Origin: Pseudoflavonifractor sp. 524-17
GTDB taxonomy: Bacteria; Bacillota; Clostridia; Oscillospirales; Oscillospiraceae
Assembly: GCF_009935845.1 (NCBI RefSeq)
Contig: NZ_QWEK01000012.1
Location: forward strand, 1 to 64,000
Length of the DNA stretch: 64,000 bases
Direction: 5' to 3'
The notes beneath the pieces are model-generated. The model was given only the letters and a program-made list of their open reading frames with translations. It searched no databases and was not told the DNA's origin. Within the stretch, counting starts at the first letter, position 1. The number at the start of each line of letters is the position of its first letter. The position numbers and the translations under genes were made by a program. Of the stretch, positions 44,018 to 52,331 are shown in pieces.

Positions 44018-44053
44018 CGATTATATCCTACAATATTTTCATGTGTTTGTCAA
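44018..44053 (-). promoter_or_regulatory. Promoter of the AT-rich secreted-protein gene
   Basis: Minus strand TTGACA is followed after 17 bp by TAGGAT and then ATAAT, so the -10 may be TAGGAT or the overlapping TATAAT at a longer spacing. The transcript would start about 30 bp before the ATC codon. Confidence 0.5.
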
Positions 44054-44180
44054 TAAAAATGATATTGATATTTTCGATAAATTCGGAAGATAATATTCAG
44101 TTATATTTACAATCAGTATTATCTATTAATAAACATTATAGAATTAGTCTGAATATCTGGAAACATATTCACAAAAATTT

Positions 44181-44447
44181 CCCAGGGCCGACTCAGGAGG
44201 CCCGGCACTTCTATTGTAACGTAAGTACAAGGCCTTAGCTGGGGCTGCGTTATCTGCCAGACTGGCAAAACGGCATGGCAGAAATCCGGCGCTATGCGCC
44301 GGGTGGGCCCCCGTATGGGGGAGTCCAGAGGGGGGTCAACCCCCCTCTGGCCCTTTGGGTCCAGGGTCCTTTCGGGAAAGGGCCCTGGCGCCCGCCGCGC
44401 AGGCGGCCCGTGCGGCGAGCACAAATCCCCCGCAGGGGTCCCCTGCC
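44181..44447. repeat. Large hairpin-rich repeat, copy D (right arm)
   Basis: Starts with CCCAGGGCCGACTC and GGAGGCCCGGCAC (44197-44208), then CTTCTATTGTAACGTAAG, TCTGCCAGACTGGCA, GGCATGGCAGAAATCCGGCG, a GGGGGGTCAACCCCCC hairpin and GGTCCTTTCGGGAAAGGGCC. It follows the same order as the right arm of copy A. Confidence 0.7.
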
Positions 44448-44478
44448 AAAATGTCATAAAATCGTAAGTTTCCCCCCC

Positions 44479-44507
44479 TTGTATTCCGCGGATCCCTCCC
44501 ATATACT
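44479..44507 (+). promoter_or_regulatory. Promoter of the GntR-ABC operon
   Basis: TTGTAT (44479-44484), 17 bp, TATACT (44502-44507), about 50 bp upstream of the GntR start. Confidence 0.6.
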
Positions 44508-44508
44508 A

Positions 44509-44533
44509 ACTGTACTAATACACTTCATACAGT
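44509..44533 (+). promoter_or_regulatory. Probable operator of the GntR regulator
   Basis: ACTGTA and TACAGT form an inverted repeat with 13 bp between, directly downstream of the -10 box. A repressor there would block initiation. Confidence 0.5.
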
Positions 44534-44555
44534 AAATCAGAAAGGGGAGATCAGG

Positions 44556-44942
44556 ATGATCCGTCTGGACTACCGGGACGCCCGCCCCATCTATGAGCAG
44601 GTGAAGGACGGCCTGCGCCATCTGGTGGTGGCCGGGGCCATCCAGCCGGGGGATAAGCTGCCCTCCGTGCGGGCGCTGGCCTCTTCGCTGGCCATCAACC
44701 CCAACACCATCCAGCGGGCCTACGAGGCCCTGGAGGCGGAGGGTTACCTCCATGCGGTGGCGGGGAAGGGGTGCTTCGCGGCCTCCCGGGAGGGCATTGA
44801 CAGGCAGCGGTGTTCCGGCCTGCTGGAGCAGTTTGACCAGACCGCCGCGGAGCTTTTGTTCCTGGGCATGACGGTGCAGGAGCTGGCCCAGCGGCTGCAT
44901 ACCGCCGCCCGGACCGGCAGCGGAGAGGAGGAGACGCCATGA
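44556..44942 (+). CDS. GntR-family regulator, YtrA type
   Basis: A 128-residue repressor with the N-terminal GntR winged helix (IYEQVKDGLRHLVVAGAIQP ... LPSVRALASSLAINPNTIQRAYEALEAEGYL) and only a short helical C-terminal part, as in the YtrA subfamily that controls ABC transporter operons. Start ATG follows GGGGAGATCAGG. Its stop overlaps the ABC ATPase start by 4 bp, so autoregulation of the operon is likely. Confidence 0.92.
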   Translation: MIRLDYRDARPIYEQVKDGLRHLVVAGAIQPGDKLPSVRALASSLAINPNTIQRAYEALEAEGYLHAVAGKGCFAASREGIDRQRCSGLLEQFDQTAAELLFLGMTVQELAQRLHTAARTGSGEEETP

Positions 44943-45841
44943 TCGCGGCAAAGCATGTTATCAAAACCTTTGACGGCTTCCGCGCCCTGGACGGCCTGAC
45001 CATGGAGGCGCCCAAAGGGTCCATTTACGGCCTGGTGGGGCCAAACGGGGCGGGGAAGTCCACCATTCTGCGGCATATCACCGGCGTCTACCGGCCCGAC
45101 CAGGGGGAGGTGCTGGTGGACGGCCAGGAGGTATATGAAAATCCGGCGGTGAAAGCCCGGATCGCCTCTATTCCAGACGAGCTGTACGCCTTCCTGTCCG
45201 CCTCCACCCGGGATATGATGAAATTTTACCGGGGCTTCTACCCCCGCTTCGACGCAAAGCGGTACCAGGCTTTGAAGGAGATCTTTCCCACTGTGGATGA
45301 GAAAACCCCCATCCGCCGGCTGTCCAAGGGGATGCAGAAGCAGAGCGCCTTCTGGCTGGCCCTGTGCTGCCGGCCCGACGTGCTGGTGCTGGATGAGCCG
45401 GTGGACGGCCTGGATCCGGTGATGCGGCGGCAGGTATGGTCTCTGCTCATGGGGGACGTGACGGAATACAATACCACGGTATTGGTGTCCTCCCACAACC
45501 TGCGGGAGCTGGAGGACGTGTGCGATCATGTGGGCATTCTCTCCCACGGAAAGGTGCTGATCCAGCGATCTCTCAGCGATCTTCAGGAAAACATTGTCAA
45601 AATGCAGATTGTCTTTCAGGAGCGGGAGCTGCCTGCGCTGCCGGAGGATATGGAAGTCCTCCACGTATCCCAGGTGGGGCGCATCCACACCCTGATCATC
45701 CGGGGGCAGGCCGACGAGGTCACCAACCGCCTGGCGGTGTACGCCCCCATTCTGATGGAGGCCCTGCCCCTCACGCTGGAGGAGATCTTTATTTATGAAC
45801 TGGGAGGGGAAGACTATGCGGTCCGAGACATTGTCCTCTAA
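44939..45841 (+). CDS. ABC transporter ATP-binding protein
   Basis: ATPase of an exporter of the YtrB type. The 300-residue protein has Walker A GPNGAGKST (about residue 40), signature LSKGMQKQSAFWLAL near 125 and Walker B VLVLDEPVDGLDP near 150, then a switch His in SSHNLREL. A C-terminal extension of about 80 residues follows the ATPase core. The gene overlaps the permease gene by 26 bp. Substrate unknown. Confidence 0.92.
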   Translation: MIAAKHVIKTFDGFRALDGLTMEAPKGSIYGLVGPNGAGKSTILRHITGVYRPDQGEVLVDGQEVYENPAVKARIASIPDELYAFLSASTRDMMKFYRGFYPRFDAKRYQALKEIFPTVDEKTPIRRLSKGMQKQSAFWLALCCRPDVLVLDEPVDGLDPVMRRQVWSLLMGDVTEYNTTVLVSSHNLRELEDVCDHVGILSHGKVLIQRSLSDLQENIVKMQIVFQERELPALPEDMEVLHVSQVGRIHTLIIRGQADEVTNRLAVYAPILMEALPLTLEEIFIYELGGEDYAVRDIVL

Positions 45842-47696
45842 GCCCTGCCGTGTGTGCGGCTGGTTTAATTTTACGCTGTTTCAAAAGAATCTGACCCGGT
45901 TCTGGCCTGTCTGGACCCTGTACAGTGTGCTATGGTTTCTCATTCTGCCCACCAATTTTCTCACCAGCCGGGACCGTATCATCCGCCATGAGGGAGCGGC
46001 CTACTACCGGGAAGCTGTCATCGATCTGATTCCCAGCGGCATCTTTCTGTCCCTCTTTTTCGGCGTGCTGGCGGCTATGGCGGTGTTCTCCTATCTGTAT
46101 AACAGCCGCGCCGCCGGGATGATGCACGCTCTGCCCATCCGGCGGGAGGGCCTTTTCCTCACCAACTACCTGTCCGGGCTGTGCTTCTTCCTTCTGCCCA
46201 TCGGGGCAGTGGCTGTGCTCACTCTGCTGGTTCAGGTGTACATCGGGGTGGGGCTGGATCTCACCGCTCTGTTCCTGTGGACCTGGTGCCAGGCGATGTT
46301 CAGCCTCTTTTTCTACTCCTTCGCCGTGTTCTGCGCCATGTTTACCGGAAACATCGTGGCTCTGCCGGTGTTTTACGGCGTTCTGAACGCTCTGGCCTAC
46401 GGGCTGTACCTCCTCTTCAGCGCCATGGCGGATCTGTTCCTCTTCGGCTACTACGGGGGGACCATAGGAATGGACCACCTGATCGTCTGGCTTACCCCGG
46501 TCATCCGCCTGGGGCGCACCGTGGGGAGCTCCGGCGCGCCGGACTACCGGCTTACCGGACTGCTGTCCATCTTTGTATACGCCCTGGCGGGGGTGGTGCT
46601 GGCCGCCCTCTCCGCCGCGCTGTACCACCGCCGGCACATCGAGACCGCCGGGGACGTGGTGGCGGTGAGCTGGGTAAAGCCCATCTTCAAGTACGGGGTG
46701 GCCTTCTGCTCCGCTGTGGCCCTGGGCACCTTTTTCTGGAGCCTGTTTTTCCTTGCGTCCACCAACAGCGCGTGGCCCCTGCTGCTCTTCATGCTGTTCA
46801 CCGGCGTTTGGGGCTATTTTGTGGCGGAAATGCTCATGCGCAAGAGCTTCCGGGTCTTCCGGAAGAGCTGGCCGGGGGGCGCGGCCTTCGCCCTGGTGCT
46901 GGTGCTGGCCGCCGGCGCGATGGAATTCGACCTCACCGGCTTTGAGAGCCGGGTGCCCCAGGCCAGCCAGGTGGCGGAGGTAACGCTTGAAAGCTACTCG
47001 CTCAGCCCCCTGGACAGCGGGGGTTATGGCTGCTACCGCCTCAACCGACCGGAGGACATCGCCCGGGTGGCCGCCCTCCATCAGGCCGTCGTGCGCAGCA
47101 AGGCGGACCTGCCGGACGAGCAGGGGGCCTACGCGTCATGGATCCCGTCCGCCGCCTACCCCAACTGGGATATACAGATCAGCGGGACCCAGCATCTCCG
47201 GCTGACCTATCTGCTCAAGGGGGGCGGCACTTTGATACGGCAGTACTGGATTCCCGTGGACGAGGACCTGCTTAAAAACGAGGCCTCCCCCGCGGCCCAG
47301 CTCGACCGGCTGATCAACGACCCAGAGCAGATCCTTTTCCAGTATTTTGCCTCCAATGGCTGCCAGGAGGGCGACCCGCTGCTCAGCGCCGAGCTGTCCA
47401 CCCTGGATGGGCCCGCTGTTATCCCCACCGATTTGCTGGAGGAGCTGCTGGACGCCATCCAGTCCGACCTGGCCGAAGGCCGGCTGGGCCGGCACTACCT
47501 GCTGGACAGCGAGGAGCGGTATACCAACTGCTACTTTAACGACATCACCCTCCACTTTGCCGCCGCCGGAGCTGACAGGCGCTACGACTACACCGTCACC
47601 ATCACCGTCCAGTCCACCGCCGGCGCCACCCTCAAGGTGCTGGAGCAGGCGGGGCTCACCGAAACGCTGGTGACCAAGGGGGACAGCATGTGGTAG
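45816..47696 (+). CDS. ABC transporter permease
   Basis: A 626-residue membrane protein: about eight hydrophobic segments between residues 25 and 375 (for example TRFWPVWTLYSVLWFLILP, YGVAFCSAVALGTFFWSLFF), then an extracytoplasmic C-terminal part of about 240 residues with no recognised domain. Such long permeases paired with a YtrA-type regulator are found in Clostridia. The start MRSETLSS lies after GGGAGGGGAAG; an ATG seven codons earlier is possible. Ends at a terminator. Confidence 0.85.
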   Translation: MRSETLSSKPCRVCGWFNFTLFQKNLTRFWPVWTLYSVLWFLILPTNFLTSRDRIIRHEGAAYYREAVIDLIPSGIFLSLFFGVLAAMAVFSYLYNSRAAGMMHALPIRREGLFLTNYLSGLCFFLLPIGAVAVLTLLVQVYIGVGLDLTALFLWTWCQAMFSLFFYSFAVFCAMFTGNIVALPVFYGVLNALAYGLYLLFSAMADLFLFGYYGGTIGMDHLIVWLTPVIRLGRTVGSSGAPDYRLTGLLSIFVYALAGVVLAALSAALYHRRHIETAGDVVAVSWVKPIFKYGVAFCSAVALGTFFWSLFFLASTNSAWPLLLFMLFTGVWGYFVAEMLMRKSFRVFRKSWPGGAAFALVLVLAAGAMEFDLTGFESRVPQASQVAEVTLESYSLSPLDSGGYGCYRLNRPEDIARVAALHQAVVRSKADLPDEQGAYASWIPSAAYPNWDIQISGTQHLRLTYLLKGGGTLIRQYWIPVDEDLLKNEASPAAQLDRLINDPEQILFQYFASNGCQEGDPLLSAELSTLDGPAVIPTDLLEELLDAIQSDLAEGRLGRHYLLDSEERYTNCYFNDITLHFAAAGADRRYDYTVTITVQSTAGATLKVLEQAGLTETLVTKGDSMW

Positions 47697-47720
47697 CGGC
47701 CCCGCCGGCAGACACAGCGT

Positions 47721-47756
47721 TAAGACGCGGCCCGTTTCCGGGCCGCGTCCTTCTAT
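47721..47756 (+). terminator. Terminator of the GntR-ABC operon
   Basis: GACGCGGCCCG and CGGGCCGCGTC arms around TTTC, then CTTCTATTTCT. Confidence 0.85.
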
Positions 47757-47761
47757 TTCTC

Positions 47762-49570
47762 TTATTCTTCGTCCAGCTTGAGCACGGCCATAAACGCCTC
47801 GGTGGGGAGCTGGACCGTACCCAGGGAGCGCATTTTCTTTTTGCCCTCCTTCTGCTTCTCCAGCAGCTTTTTCTTCCGGGTGATGTCGCCGCCGTAGCAC
47901 TTGGCCAGCACGTCCTTGCGCATGGCCCGGACCGTCTCCCGGGCGATGACCTTCCCGCCGATGGCGGCCTGGACCGGCACCTCGAAGAGCTGGCGGGGAA
48001 TGTTGTCCTTCAGCTTTTCGCAGATCCGCCGCGCCCGCTTATAGGCCTTCTCCTTGTGGGCGATAAAGCTCAGGGCGTCCACCTGGTCCCCATTGAGGAG
48101 CATATCCACCTTCACCAGCTCGCTGGGGCGGTAGCCCTCCACCTCGTAGTCCAGAGAGGCGTACCCCTTGGTATTGGCCTTGAGGGCGTCAAAAAAGTCG
48201 TAGATAATTTCATTCAGGGGCATGGAGTAGTGCAGCTCCACCAGATTGGTGTCCAGGTACTGCATATCCTTGAACTCCCCCCGGCGGTCCTGGCACATGG
48301 GCATGATATTGCCCACGTAGTCCGGGGGGGCGATAATGGACACCTTGGCGAAGGGCTCCCTGGCCTCCTCGATGACGGCGGGGTCGGGGTAGTTGTGGGG
48401 GTTGTCCACCTGTACCATGGTCCCGTCGGTCTTGGTGATCTCATAGATGACGGAGGGGAGGGTGGTGACCAAATCCAGGTCAAACTCCCGCTCCAGCCGC
48501 TCCTGGATGATCTCCATGTGGAGCATCCCCAGGAAGCCGCAGCGGAAGCCGAAGCCCAGGGCCACGGAGGACTCGGGCTCAAAGGACAGGGAAGCGTCGT
48601 TGAGCTGGAGCTTTTCCAGGGCGTCCCGCAGGTCGGGGTACTTGGAGCCGTCCTCGGTGTACACGCCGCAGTACACCATGGCCTGGGCGGGGCGGTAGCC
48701 GGGGAGGGGCGCTGCGGCGGGGCGCTGCGTGCCGGTGATGGTGTCTCCCACCCGGGTGTCCTTCACGTTCTTGATGGAAGCGGTGAAGTAGCCCACCTCC
48801 CCGGCGGAGAGACACTCGCAGGGCTCCAGCCCCAGGGGGCGCAGATAGCCGCACTCCAGCACCTGATAGGCGGCGCCGGAGGCCATCAGCTTTACCTCCA
48901 TGCCCGTCTTCAAAGTGCCCTCCATTACCCGGAAGTAGACGATTACCCCCCGGTAGGCATCATACTGGCTGTCGAATACCAGGGCCTTCAGGGGGGCCTC
49001 CGGGTCGCCGCTGGGGGCGGGGATGTTCTGCACAATGTCCTCCAGCACCGCGTCGATGTTCTGCCCCGCCTTGGCGGAGATCTCCGGCGCGTCCATGGCG
49101 GGCAGGCCGATGACGTCCTCAATCTCCTGCTTCACCCGCGCCGGGTCGGCGGCTGGCAGGTCGATTTTGTTCACCACCGGCCGGATCTCCAGATCGTGCT
49201 CCAGGGCCAGGTAGGTGTTGGCCAGGGTCTGGGCCTCAATGCCCTGGGCGGCGTCCACCACCAGCACCGCCCCCTCGCAGGCGGCCAGGCTGCGGGAGAC
49301 TTCATAGTTGAAATCCACATGGCCCGGGGTGTCGATGAGATTCAGGACATACTCCGACCCGTCCTGGGCCCGGTAGTTCAGCTTGACCGCCCGGGCCTTG
49401 ATGGTGATGCCCCGCTCCCGCTCCAGGTCCATGTTGTCCAGCAGCTGGCTGGACATCTCCCGGGCGGCCACCGCGTTGCACTTCTCAATCAGCCGGTCGG
49501 ACAGGGTGGATTTCCCGTGGTCAATGTGGGCGATAATCGAAAAATTACGGATTTTAGATGGATCAAACAT
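47762..49570 (-). CDS. lepA: Elongation factor 4 (LepA)
   Basis: Ribosome-associated GTPase. The 602-residue protein has the G-motifs AHIDHGKST (G1), DTPGH (G3) and NKID (G4) in the first 140 residues, EF-G-like domains after that, and the LepA-specific C-terminal domain ending with [19 protein letters not shown]. Start ATG follows CGGAGG. It stands alone; upstream is one copy of the 16-bp repeat. Confidence 0.97.
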   Translation of the reverse strand: MFDPSKIRNFSIIAHIDHGKSTLSDRLIEKCNAVAAREMSSQLLDNMDLERERGITIKARAVKLNYRAQDGSEYVLNLIDTPGHVDFNYEVSRSLAACEGAVLVVDAAQGIEAQTLANTYLALEHDLEIRPVVNKIDLPAADPARVKQEIEDVIGLPAMDAPEISAKAGQNIDAVLEDIVQNIPAPSGDPEAPLKALVFDSQYDAYRGVIVYFRVMEGTLKTGMEVKLMASGAAYQVLECGYLRPLGLEPCECLSAGEVGYFTASIKNVKDTRVGDTITGTQRPAAAPLPGYRPAQAMVYCGVYTEDGSKYPDLRDALEKLQLNDASLSFEPESSVALGFGFRCGFLGMLHMEIIQERLEREFDLDLVTTLPSVIYEITKTDGTMVQVDNPHNYPDPAVIEEAREPFAKVSIIAPPDYVGNIMPMCQDRRGEFKDMQYLDTNLVELHYSMPLNEIIYDFFDALKANTKGYASLDYEVEGYRPSELVKVDMLLNGDQVDALSFIAHKEKAYKRARRICEKLKDNIPRQLFEVPVQAAIGGKVIARETVRAMRKDVLAKCYGGDITRKKKLLEKQKEGKKKMRSLGTVQLPTEAFMAVLKLDEE

Positions 49571-49604
49571 GGCTGCAACCTCCGCAAATAAACTCTATCT
49601 GTCT

Positions 49605-49620
49605 CAGAATCTGTATTCAC
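49605..49620. repeat. Copy of the CAGARTCTGTATTCAC repeat
   Basis: CAGAATCTGTATTCAC, 35 bp upstream of lepA. Identical to 50556-50571 and one base different from 33334-33349 in the end of mfd. Confidence 0.6.
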
Positions 49621-49665
49621 AGCCGCCGGCGGCTGTCCAGCATTTTCCCGCGCTGAATAAGGCGC

Positions 49666-50367
49666 TTACTTTTGATTCTTCCGAAATTCTGTATAGGCCG
49701 CGATGCGGCTGCCGGTATTATGGATGATTTGGAGCAGGGACTGATAGGTTCCGGGGTAATTTTCCATTAAAGCGTCGTGATTCATCAGGGGGAAGGATCC
49801 CTTTTTCTTCCGGTGCTCCTCCAGGGATTCCGCGTAGGCGGACTGGGCGCAGATCAGCTCGGACTGGGCCACGCCGGAGGAGAAGGACACGGCGGAGGCA
49901 GCGAAAAAATCCTCGTTCTGGCTGCCGTCCGCCCGGTAGAGCTGTCGGAAAAGGGTGTACACCGCCGTGGACAGCACATCCGCCGCCCCCTTGATCGCCC
50001 CCTTGCACCCCGTCTTTCCCAGAAGGTCGAAAAGCACGCTTACCGAATTTACCAGCAATTTTTTATTCAGCGTGGCCACAATACTCCCATGGAGCACATT
50101 GTCCTTTTCCGTGGAGTAGTCGTACAGCTCCTCCGGCGAGACAATGGTGGACCCGTCCTTGGTCAGGGTGCGTCCCAAAAGGAAGTCGGCAGACACATTG
50201 TAGAAATCACAGGCCCTGGTGACAAAGGCCAGTCCCGGCTCCCGGGCGCCGTTTTCATAATGGGAGAGCAGCGCCTGACTGATGCCCAGCTCCTTGGCCG
50301 CCGCCCGCTGGGAGATTCCCTTCTCCTGGCGCAGCAGGGACAGGCAGCGGGAAAAGTCGGAATGCAT
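49666..50367 (-). CDS. XRE-family regulator with C-terminal helical domain
   Basis: A 233-residue regulator. Cro/CI-type helix-turn-helix in about residues 14-35 (ISQRAAAKELGISQALLSHY) followed by EPGLAFVTRACDFYNVSADFLLGR; the remaining 165 residues are a helical domain of unknown role, a form common in Oscillospiraceae. The start MHSDFSR lies 8 nt after GAGGTGG. Its promoter (minus TTTACT-17-TATACT) is overlapped by an inverted repeat TGTATT...AATACA (50445-50470), a likely autoregulatory site. Divergent from pta. Confidence 0.82.
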   Translation of the reverse strand: MHSDFSRCLSLLRQEKGISQRAAAKELGISQALLSHYENGAREPGLAFVTRACDFYNVSADFLLGRTLTKDGSTIVSPEELYDYSTEKDNVLHGSIVATLNKKLLVNSVSVLFDLLGKTGCKGAIKGAADVLSTAVYTLFRQLYRADGSQNEDFFAASAVSFSSGVAQSELICAQSAYAESLEEHRKKKGSFPLMNHDALMENYPGTYQSLLQIIHNTGSRIAAYTEFRKNQK

Positions 50368-50444
50368 CACAAAAACCACCTCACAAACAGTTCTAAAACG
50401 AAATTTTCCATAGAATCCTGTCTTTTCTCATCCAAAAAACAGCG

Positions 50445-50470
50445 TGTATTAGTATAACTTAGTGAATACA
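50445..50470. promoter_or_regulatory. Inverted repeat over the XRE-regulator promoter
   Basis: TGTATT (50445-50450) and AATACA (50465-50470) flank the TATACT box of the XRE gene promoter. The right half extends to GTGAATACA, the same 9-mer as in the repeat described upstream of lepA and pta. Confidence 0.45.
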
Positions 50471-50512
50471 AAAAGTAAAGTACAAAATCCGGATAAATTT
50501 TCCCATTGACCA

Positions 50513-50542
50513 TTGTGAAATCTGTCCCGGCTGGTGTATAAT
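50513..50542 (+). promoter_or_regulatory. pta promoter
   Basis: TTGTGA (50513-50518), 18 bp, TATAAT (50537-50542). It leaves a leader of about 150 nt. Confidence 0.6.
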
Positions 50543-50556
50543 AGTACTTGATATTC

Positions 50557-50654
50557 AGAATCTGTATTCACAAGGGCCGCACACTGTCCGGCCGGGTCTT
50601 TTTCCGCCCCGCGGCGGCAAAATCCAGCATTTCCAGGATATCAATACAGATTCT
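50557..50654. repeat. 98-bp element with 12-bp inverted ends in the pta leader
   Basis: AGAATCTGTATT (50557-50568) and its exact complement AATACAGATTCT (50643-50654) bound a GC-rich stretch. In RNA they could close a long stem just before the pta ribosome site. The left end is also found upstream of lepA and in mfd, so this may be a small repeat element. Confidence 0.55.
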
Positions 50655-50692
50655 TATCCATAATATTTTTTTATTTTTGGAGGCAGATAGAT

Positions 50693-51670
50693 ATGTTTGG
50701 TAAACTCATCGCAAAGCTGAAGGCAGATCCCAAAAAGATTGTCTTCACTGAGGGCACGGACCCCCGTATTCTGGAGGCCAGCGCCCGTCTGCTGGCCGGT
50801 ACCTGGCTGACCCCGGTGCTGGTAGGCAAGGATGCGGAGATCTGGGCCGCCGCGGAGGAGGCCGGCTTCAACATCCGGGGGGCCACCATTGTGGATCCCG
50901 AAACCTATCCCCGGATGGAGGAGATGGTGGCCAGGATGGTGGAGCTGCGCAAGGGCAAAATGTCTGAGGAGCAGGTCCGCGCCGCCCTGAAGCAGGGCAA
51001 TTATTTCGGCACCATGCTGGTGAAGCTGGGGGAGGCGGACGCCCTGCTGGGCGGCGCCACCTACTCCACGGCGGACACGGTGCGCCCCGCCCTCCAGCTC
51101 ATCAAGACAAAGCCGGGGAACAAGATTGTCTCCTCCTGCTTTATCATGGTCCGCCCCTACGCCACCGGCGGCAACGAGGTGCTGGTCATGGCCGACTGTG
51201 CCATCAACATCAAGCCCAGCGCGGACGACCTGGTGGAGATCGCCAAGGAATCCGCGGAGTGCGGCCGTATCTTCGGCGTGGACCCCCAGATCGCCATGCT
51301 GTCCTACTCCACGCTGGGCTCCGGCGCCGGCGAGGATGTGGACAAGATGCGGGAAGCTACGGAGAAGCTCCGCGCCGCCGCGCCCAGCCTCCCGGTGGAG
51401 GGCGAGATCCAGTTCGACGCCGCCGTCTCCCCCAACGTGGCCCGCACCAAGTGCAAAAACTCCGCCGTGGCCGGCCACGCCAATACCTTTATCTTCCCCG
51501 ACATCAACGCCGGCAACATCGGCTACAAGATCGCCCAGCGCCTGGGCAATTTCGACGCCTACGGCCCCATTCTCCTGGGCCTGAACGCCCCCATCAACGA
51601 CCTGTCCCGGGGCTGCAACGCCCAGGAGGTCTACTCCATGGCCATCATCACCGCGGCCCTGGCCGACTGA
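50693..51670 (+). CDS. pta: Phosphate acetyltransferase
   Basis: Interconverts acetyl-CoA and acetyl phosphate; with acetate kinase it gives ATP and acetate. The 325-residue single-domain protein has family blocks IVFTEGTDPRILEA, LGGATYSTADTVRPALQLI, SSCFIMV and the C-terminal NAQEVYSMAIITAAL. Start ATG follows TTGGAGGCAGATAGAT. Acetate kinase is not adjacent in the window. The leader holds the 98-bp inverted-end element. Confidence 0.95.
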   Translation: MFGKLIAKLKADPKKIVFTEGTDPRILEASARLLAGTWLTPVLVGKDAEIWAAAEEAGFNIRGATIVDPETYPRMEEMVARMVELRKGKMSEEQVRAALKQGNYFGTMLVKLGEADALLGGATYSTADTVRPALQLIKTKPGNKIVSSCFIMVRPYATGGNEVLVMADCAINIKPSADDLVEIAKESAECGRIFGVDPQIAMLSYSTLGSGAGEDVDKMREATEKLRAAAPSLPVEGEIQFDAAVSPNVARTKCKNSAVAGHANTFIFPDINAGNIGYKIAQRLGNFDAYGPILLGLNAPINDLSRGCNAQEVYSMAIITAALAD

Positions 51671-51692
51671 TTTCGACATTAGAATGATAATA

Positions 51693-51726
51693 AACGGGGC
51701 GATCCAAAGCGGATCGCCCCGTTTGT
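51693..51726. terminator. Terminator after pta
   Basis: AACGGGGCGATCC and GGATCGCCCCGTT arms around AAAGC, with T-rich run; it also faces the convergent small gene. Confidence 0.85.
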
Positions 51727-51742
51727 CTGCCTCCCGGGACCG

Positions 51743-52069
51743 CTACAGCACCCCAAAAAAGGCCAGAACAATCCCCGCCATGCCGGCAATCACCGCCAGC
51801 GCCGCGCACAGGTCCGCCGCCATGGCCCACCGCTGCCGGCGGGCCATGGGCACCTCCTCCGGCTGGTTTTCCACAGCTTCCAGCTCCTGTGAGGAAAACT
51901 CTGCCGGGCGATAGTCCGCCAGATCCACAATCCTGCCTCCCCGACAGGGGGACGGCTCCCGCCGGGAGACCCGGGTGTAGCACACCGCGCCGCCGCTGGC
52001 CTGCTGCTCCTCCTCTCCGGCCATAACCGTCACATAGCTGGCGTCCAGGCTGAGATACATTGTCTCCAT
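51743..52069 (-). CDS. Small tail-anchored protein behind a LexA-like promoter
   Basis: A 108-residue protein with no recognised family: a soluble acidic N-terminal part (residues 1-80, including VDLADYRPAEFSSQELEAVE) and one C-terminal membrane helix (CAALAVIAGMAGIVLAFF) that ends the protein. The ATG follows CAGGGAGG by 10 nt. About 165 nt upstream a minus-strand promoter carries two LexA-like boxes, so SOS induction is predicted. Size and membrane anchoring recall SOS cell-division inhibitors such as YneA or SosA, but those have N-terminal anchors and no sequence similarity was seen. Confidence 0.6.
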   Translation of the reverse strand: METMYLSLDASYVTVMAGEEEQQASGGAVCYTRVSRREPSPCRGGRIVDLADYRPAEFSSQELEAVENQPEEVPMARRQRWAMAADLCAALAVIAGMAGIVLAFFGVL

Positions 52070-52212
52070 AGACCAACATCCTCCCTGATTCGGATTTCCC
52101 TTGGATTCTGCCTCTATTTTAATCTGTCTTCTGTCCGATAAATAGGACTGCTTCTCTGTTTTCTCTATCTATTAGACTCCTGGGAGATCCCTTTTGTTCC
52201 CCAAACCTTTAT

Positions 52213-52261
52213 AGAACTTTTGTTTGATCTCAATTATACAACAGATGTTCGATTTCCGCAA
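52213..52261 (-). promoter_or_regulatory. Minus-strand promoter with two LexA-like operators
   Basis: TTGCGG (plus 52256-52261), 17 bp and TATAAT (plus 52233-52238). In the spacer the minus strand reads CGAACATCTGTTGT (52238-52251), 11 of 14 to the Bacillus SOS box CGAACATATGTTCG. Just past the -10, plus AGAACTTTTGTTTG (52213-52226) matches 10 of 14. Confidence 0.6.
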
Positions 52262-52331
52262 GGCAGAAAACCGCGGGAATCCTGGATTTTCTGACCCGGC
52301 CGGCGGCGGGTTCTGATACAGTCTCCCAGTA

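Noticed and set aside
51648-52079. Alternative frame over the tail-anchored protein gene
   Set aside because: Its start is too close to the ribosome site, composition is Gly/Arg-rich, and it would run into the pta terminator; the 108-residue frame has a plausible membrane helix and better spacing.
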